A stretch of 10,175 nt of DNA, from contig CAYFGJ010000035.1 of NCBI GenBank assembly GCA_964342835.1, positions 1 to 10,175 of the forward strand, written 5' to 3'. Every line of letters begins with the position of its first letter. Position 1 is the first letter of the stretch. A program made the position numbers and the translations under genes. The DNA is from GCA-2716945 sp964342835 (GTDB taxonomy: Bacteria; Pseudomonadota; Gammaproteobacteria; GCA-002705445; GCA-002716945). This document shows, one piece after another, positions 6,311-10,175 of the stretch. The notes beneath the pieces were generated by a model that did not search any database, was not told where the DNA came from, and was given only the letters and a program-made list of their open reading frames with translations.

Positions 6311-8209
6311 TTATTTTTTATTTATGATATCTTGATCCAATTTTTTTATAAAATCAGAAGTCGACATATTACCTAAATCATCACCATTTCTCAGTCTTAC
6401 AGAAATTTGATTATTCTCAACTTCTTTATCTCCTATTATAACTAAATAGGGTATTCTTTTAATAGTATGTTCACGAATTTTATAACTAATTTTTTCATTT
6501 CTTGAGTCAATTTCAACCCTAATTCCATGCTCATAAAGTAATTTTGCAATTTTCTTTGAAAACTCTTCATGTTTAGAAGTAATATTTAATATAATAACTT
6601 GTATAGGAGATAACCATAAAGGAAGATTTCCTGAATAATTTTCAATTAAGATTCCAACAAATCTCTCTAATGAGCCTAAAATAGCTCTATGTATCATCAC
6701 AGGATGTTTTTTAGTACCATCCACATCTACATAATTAGCTTTTAATCTTTCTGGCATTGAAAAATCTAGTTGAATTGTTCCAAGCTGCCAAATTCTATTC
6801 AATGAGTCGTGTAATGAAAAATCTATTTTTGGCCCATAAAAAGCTCCGTCCCCTTCATTGAGTGAATATTTAATTTTTTTATTATCTAAAGCTGATTTTA
6901 GTGCGTCTTCAGATATATTCCATATCTTTTCATCCCCTACCCTCTGTTCGGGTCTAGTAGAAAGTTCTATTTTTAAATTTTCAAATCCAAAATCTTTATA
7001 AATAATTTTTATATCGTCAATTAATTTAATTATTTCGTTTTCAATTTGGTCTGGAGTACAAAAAATATGCGCGTCATCTTGTGTAAAAGCTCTAATTCTA
7101 AGTAATCCATGCAATGTCCCTGATGGCTCATTTCTGTGAACTAGACCAAATTCTGCAAATTTGATAGGTAAGTCTTTATAACTTCTTATACCCTGATTAT
7201 ATATCTGAACATGACCTGGGCAACTCATTGGCTTAATTGCATATTCACGATTCTCAGAATTAACATCAAAAATTAAATCAGAAAACTTATCCAAATGTCC
7301 GGATTTTTTCCATAAAGATTTATCAAGAATTTGTGGAGTATTAATGATTTTATAATCATTATTATATAAATATTTTGTTATGTAATCTTTAATTAAATTA
7401 AATAATGACCAACCTTTGTCATGCCAGAACACCATACCAGGAGATTCATCTTGAAAATGAAAATAATCAAGTTTTTGGCCTAGTTTTCTATGGTCTCTTC
7501 TTTCTGCTTCTTGGATATCTTCCAGATATTTATCTAATTCTTCTTGTGAATTCCATGCTGTTCCATAGATTCTTTGAAGTTGCTGGTTTGAAGAATCACC
7601 TTTCCAATAAGAACCGGATATCTTAGTTAATTTGAATGCTTTTAAGTGTTGTGTATTAGTAAGGTGAGGCCCACGACACATATCAATATATTCTTCATGA
7701 TGATATACAGCTATTATTTCATTTTCTGGTATTTCATTTATTAGTTTTATTTTATATTCTTCGTTTCTATTTGTGAAAATCTTAATAGCATCTTTCTTGT
7801 TTACAACCTGTCTGACTATTTTGTAATTTTTATTTGCTAACTTCTTCATTGATTTTTCGATCTTTTCTAGATCTTTTTCAGAAATAGTATTTTCATTCAG
7901 TACATCATAGTAAAATCCATTTTCAATAACTGGGCCTATAACCATCTTGCAATCTGGATATATTTGTTTTAGAGCATGACCAAAAAGATGTGCACATGTA
8001 TGCCTGACTATATCAATACCCTCTTTGTCAGTTGATTTTATTAGTTCGATTTTACAATTTGTGTTTAATTGTTCACTTAAATCAACAAGTTTATTATTAA
8101 TTTTCGCTGCTACAATATTTTTATCATCAAAATTTTCATCAACTATATTTTCTATAGTAGTATCATTTTGTACATTTATTGTTTTATTATTAATTACTAT
8201 TTTTAACAT
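6311..8209 (-). CDS. thrS: Threonine-tRNA ligase
   Basis: ThrRS charges tRNA(Thr) and hydrolyses mischarged Ser-tRNA(Thr). The 632 residues (E. coli 642) contain all domains: the N-terminal TGS domain (1-60), the editing domain with RHTCAHLFGH (His74, His78) and DMCRGPH (Cys178, His182), the class II core with the zinc ligands Cys330 (KPMSCPGH), His381 (DDAHIF) and His507 (VMIHRAI), motif 2 (FGLVHRNEPSGTLHGL) and motif 3 (HRAILGSLERF), and the anticodon-binding domain (about 530-632). No key residue is missing. ATG 8209 opens directly on the TGS fold; the ribosome site is weak (AAAG, 6 bases away). The gene starts 19 bases after the 3' end of tRNA-Val, leaving no room for the tRNA-mimicking operator that controls E. 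coli thrS. Confidence 0.98.
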   Translation of the reverse strand: MLKIVINNKTINVQNDTTIENIVDENFDDKNIVAAKINNKLVDLSEQLNTNCKIELIKSTDKEGIDIVRHTCAHLFGHALKQIYPDCKMVIGPVIENGFYYDVLNENTISEKDLEKIEKSMKKLANKNYKIVRQVVNKKDAIKIFTNRNEEYKIKLINEIPENEIIAVYHHEEYIDMCRGPHLTNTQHLKAFKLTKISGSYWKGDSSNQQLQRIYGTAWNSQEELDKYLEDIQEAERRDHRKLGQKLDYFHFQDESPGMVFWHDKGWSLFNLIKDYITKYLYNNDYKIINTPQILDKSLWKKSGHLDKFSDLIFDVNSENREYAIKPMSCPGHVQIYNQGIRSYKDLPIKFAEFGLVHRNEPSGTLHGLLRIRAFTQDDAHIFCTPDQIENEIIKLIDDIKIIYKDFGFENLKIELSTRPEQRVGDEKIWNISEDALKSALDNKKIKYSLNEGDGAFYGPKIDFSLHDSLNRIWQLGTIQLDFSMPERLKANYVDVDGTKKHPVMIHRAILGSLERFVGILIENYSGNLPLWLSPIQVIILNITSKHEEFSKKIAKLLYEHGIRVEIDSRNEKISYKIREHTIKRIPYLVIIGDKEVENNQISVRLRNGDDLGNMSTSDFIKKLDQDIINKK

Positions 8210-8228
8210 ATATTACTTTATCTAATCC

Positions 8229-8302
8229 TAGGCACGATTGGGTTCGAACCAACGACCTCCACCATGTCAAGGTGGCGCTCTAACCAACTGAGCTACGCGC
8301 CT
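8229..8302 (-). tRNA. tRNA-Val, anticodon GAC
   Basis: The 74-nt sequence folds into a full cloverleaf. The acceptor stem AGGCGCG pairs with CGTGCCT (one G-T). The D arm is GCTC/GAGC with loop AGTTGGTTA. The anticodon stem CCACC/GGTGG holds the loop TTGACAT, so the anticodon is GAC (decoding GUC and GUU). The extra loop is AGGTC, and the T arm GTTGG/CCAAT holds loop TTCGAAC. The discriminator base is A. The next bases are GGA, so CCA is not encoded and must be added by tRNA nucleotidyltransferase. The gene lies between uvrB and thrS and probably shares a transcript with thrS. Confidence 0.97.
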
Positions 8303-8312
8303 AAACTATGTA

Positions 8313-8341
8313 AAATTATCATGACAATTAATCTTTCTCAA
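8313..8341 (-). promoter_or_regulatory. Possible sigma-70 promoter for tRNA-Val and the thrS operon
   Basis: The 52-bp gap between uvrB and the tRNA holds TTGAGA (8341-8336), a good -35 match. Two overlapping -10 candidates follow: GATAAT (8320-8315, five of six matches, 15-bp spacing) and TAATTT (8318-8313, 17-bp spacing, preceded by TG as in extended -10 elements). Either would start transcription a few bases before the tRNA 5' end at 8302. This is the only gap in the window large enough for a promoter outside coding sequence. AT-rich DNA gives chance matches, so support is moderate. Confidence 0.5.
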
Positions 8342-8354
8342 GTTGTTAATACTA

Positions 8355-10175
8355 TCAATTTGCATTTTTAGGCATATCTAAGTAATTCTGCTGGATAGAT
8401 GTAATTTGATCTCTGATTTTTGCAGCTTCTTCAAATTCTAAGTTTTTTGCTCTCTCAAACATCTGTTTTTCAAGTTCTTTTATTATACTAGTTACATTAT
8501 TGCTAGTTACTTTAGGAAATTTCTTTTTAAGGTTTGAAACTAATGATAATTTTCCAAGCTTAGTATCAGATAAATAAACATCATCATCTAAAGAATCTCT
8601 TATATCTTTTTTAATACCTTGGGGTTTTATATTATTTTGAGTATTAAATTGAACTTGCAAATCTCTGCGTCTACTTGTTTCATCTATAGCTCTTTTCATA
8701 GATTTTGTAGTTTGATCACCATATAATATAACCCTTCCATCAATATTTCTAGCAGCCCTACCTATAGTTTGAATTAGCGATCTATCTGATCGTAGAAAAC
8801 CTTCTTTATCAGCATCAAATATTGCAACAAGTTCGACTTCTGGTATATCCAGCCCTTCTCTTAATAAATTTATTCCAACCAAAACATCAAATTCACCTTT
8901 TCGTAAATCTCTAATTATTTCGACTCTTTCAACAGTATTGATATCTGAATGTAAATACCTGACTTTAATTTCAAAATCCTGTAAATATTCAGTTAAGTTT
9001 TCTGCCATTTTTTTAGTTAGTGTAGTAATTAAAACTCTATTTTTATTTTTTACTGTATTATTTATTTCTGATAGGACATCTTCTACTTGATTAAAAGCTG
9101 GTTTAACAGTAATTTTAGGATCAATTAAACCTGTGGGTCTGATTACTTGTTCAACAACAATATCAGATTTGCCTATCTCGTAATCACTCGGAGTAGCTGA
9201 AACATAAATTGTCTGAAAATTATATTTAACAAATTCTTCAAATTTTAAGGGCCTATTATCAAGTGCAGATGGTAATCTAAAACCATATTCAACTAAAGTT
9301 TCTTTTCTAGATCTATCTCCTCTATACATTCCACCAAGTTGAGGTACTGCCACATGACTTTCATCAATTATTACTAGTCCATTTTTAGGCATATAATCCA
9401 ATAAACAAGGTGGTGGCTCTCCTGGATTTCTACCACATAAATATCTTGAATAATTTTCAATTCCTGAACAATATCCCATTTCTTTAATCATCTCGAGATC
9501 AAAATTTGTTCTTTCTTTAAGTCTTTGTTGTTCTAATAATTTATTTTCTTTTTTAAGGGTTTCTAAAGTTTTATCAAGTTCTTTCTTTATATCTACCACA
9601 GCTTTATCTAAAATATTTTTAGGTGTAACGTAATGAGTTTTAGGATATATTGTACATCTTTTAATTTGTTTATTTACCTGGCCTGTCAAAGGATCAAAAG
9701 TATATAAATTTTCTATTTCATCATTATATAAATCAACTCTAATAGCCTCTCTATCAGAATCAGCTGGAAAAATATCTATAATGCTTCCTTTAACTTGATA
9801 TGTACCTCTTCTGAGTTCTAAATCATTTCTCGTATATTGTAATTCTGCCAAACGTCTTAATATCTTTCTTTGGTCAATCAAATCTCCTTTAACCATATGT
9901 AAGATCATTTTAAAATATGTAGTAGGATCTCCTAACCCATAAATAGCTGATACAGTAGCAACTACTATTGCATCTTTTCTCTCAGAAAGCGATTTGGTTG
10001 CTGATAATCTCATTTGTTCTATATGCTCATTTAATGATGCATCTTTCTCTATATATGTATCCGAAACAGGTACATATGCTTCTGGCTGATAATAATCATA
10101 ATATGAAACAAAATATTCAACAGAATTATTAGGAAAAAATTCTTTCATTTCAGAGTAAAGTTGAGCTGCCAAAGT
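8355..10175 (-). CDS. uvrB: Excinuclease ABC subunit B (UvrB), 5' end outside window
   Basis: UvrB receives damaged DNA from UvrA, verifies the lesion with its ATPase and beta-hairpin, and recruits UvrC for incision in nucleotide excision repair. The frame enters the window at a Thr matching E. coli Thr68 (TLAAQLY), so about 67 residues, including the Walker A motif, lie outside. The TTG near the edge is an internal Leu codon, not the start. Visible parts, numbered from that Leu, are: the beta-hairpin region (YYDYYQPEAYVP, about 24-35), IYPKTHYVTP (175-184), the Walker B-type DESH (270-273), YVSATP, helicase domain 2 ending in QTIGRAARN, and a C-terminal UVR motif (LEFEEAAKIRDQ) that contacts UvrC. 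The total would be about 673, as in E. coli. The stop lies 52 bp before the tRNA with no clear terminator, so read-through into the downstream operon is possible. No SOS box can be judged because the promoter is outside. Confidence 0.98.
   Translation of the reverse strand, partial: TLAAQLYSEMKEFFPNNSVEYFVSYYDYYQPEAYVPVSDTYIEKDASLNEHIEQMRLSATKSLSERKDAIVVATVSAIYGLGDPTTYFKMILHMVKGDLIDQRKILRRLAELQYTRNDLELRRGTYQVKGSIIDIFPADSDREAIRVDLYNDEIENLYTFDPLTGQVNKQIKRCTIYPKTHYVTPKNILDKAVVDIKKELDKTLETLKKENKLLEQQRLKERTNFDLEMIKEMGYCSGIENYSRYLCGRNPGEPPPCLLDYMPKNGLVIIDESHVAVPQLGGMYRGDRSRKETLVEYGFRLPSALDNRPLKFEEFVKYNFQTIYVSATPSDYEIGKSDIVVEQVIRPTGLIDPKITVKPAFNQVEDVLSEINNTVKNKNRVLITTLTKKMAENLTEYLQDFEIKVRYLHSDINTVERVEIIRDLRKGEFDVLVGINLLREGLDIPEVELVAIFDADKEGFLRSDRSLIQTIGRAARNIDGRVILYGDQTTKSMKRAIDETSRRRDLQVQFNTQNNIKPQGIKKDIRDSLDDDVYLSDTKLGKLSLVSNLKKKFPKVTSNNVTSIIKELEKQMFERAKNLEFEEAAKIRDQITSIQQNYLDMPKNAN

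Noticed and set aside
3532..8225. Short plus-strand open frames at 3532-3714, 4241-4495, 6053-6310, 7405-7626 and 8025-8225
   Set aside because: Each lies antisense to a well-conserved gene, lacks family resemblance and is explained by the codon pattern of the opposite strand.
10170..10172. TTG near the window edge as the uvrB start
   Set aside because: It is the Leu of the conserved TLAAQLY segment; the frame stays open to the edge and the Walker A region must lie beyond it.

Overview
The window is a compact, AT-rich stretch (roughly 30% G+C by eye) of a gammaproteobacterial chromosome. Every gene reads on the minus strand, so gene order runs from high to low coordinates. Three things point to Gammaproteobacteria: the series thrS-infC-rpmI-rplT-pheS-pheT-ihfA, the small MerR-like gene after ihfA (an arrangement I recall from Pseudomonas and relatives), and protein sequences that track the E. 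coli homologues closely. The low G+C, Lys/Asn/Ile-rich proteins and near-absence of spacers suggest a genome-reduced lineage, such as a streamlined marine clade (SAR86-like or similar) or a host-associated one. That lineage guess is inference.

Layout in transcription order: uvrB (5' end outside the window) ends at 8355. A 52-bp gap carries a possible promoter, followed by a tRNA-Val(GAC) gene (8302-8229). Nineteen bases later thrS begins, followed by infC, rpmI, rplT, pheS, pheT, ihfA, the MerR-like gene, a small PD-(D/E)XK nuclease gene and prfB, which runs off the window at base 1. From thrS to prfB the largest gap is 42 bp, and several junctions are 1-4 bp or overlap, so the set looks like one transcription unit. 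No gene-free stretch exceeds about 55 bp, and I see no mobile element, CRISPR array or long repeat.

Most of the genes serve translation: charging of Thr and Phe tRNAs, initiation (IF3), two 50S proteins (L35, L20), termination (RF2) and one tRNA. Two carry classic self-regulating translation signals. infC appears to start at a non-AUG codon (ATT or ATA) behind a strong Shine-Dalgarno sequence. prfB has the programmed +1 frameshift, but with GTT in place of the usual CTT slip codon.

The most unusual points are a PheT subunit lacking the entire tRNA-binding OB-fold (B2/EMAP-II-like) domain, the unrecognised nuclease gene placed between the MerR-like gene and prfB, the GTT-type frameshift site, and a tRNA gene occupying the position where E. 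coli thrS has its operator. No wholly new multi-gene system is evident; the window is mainly a core operon with notable variations.
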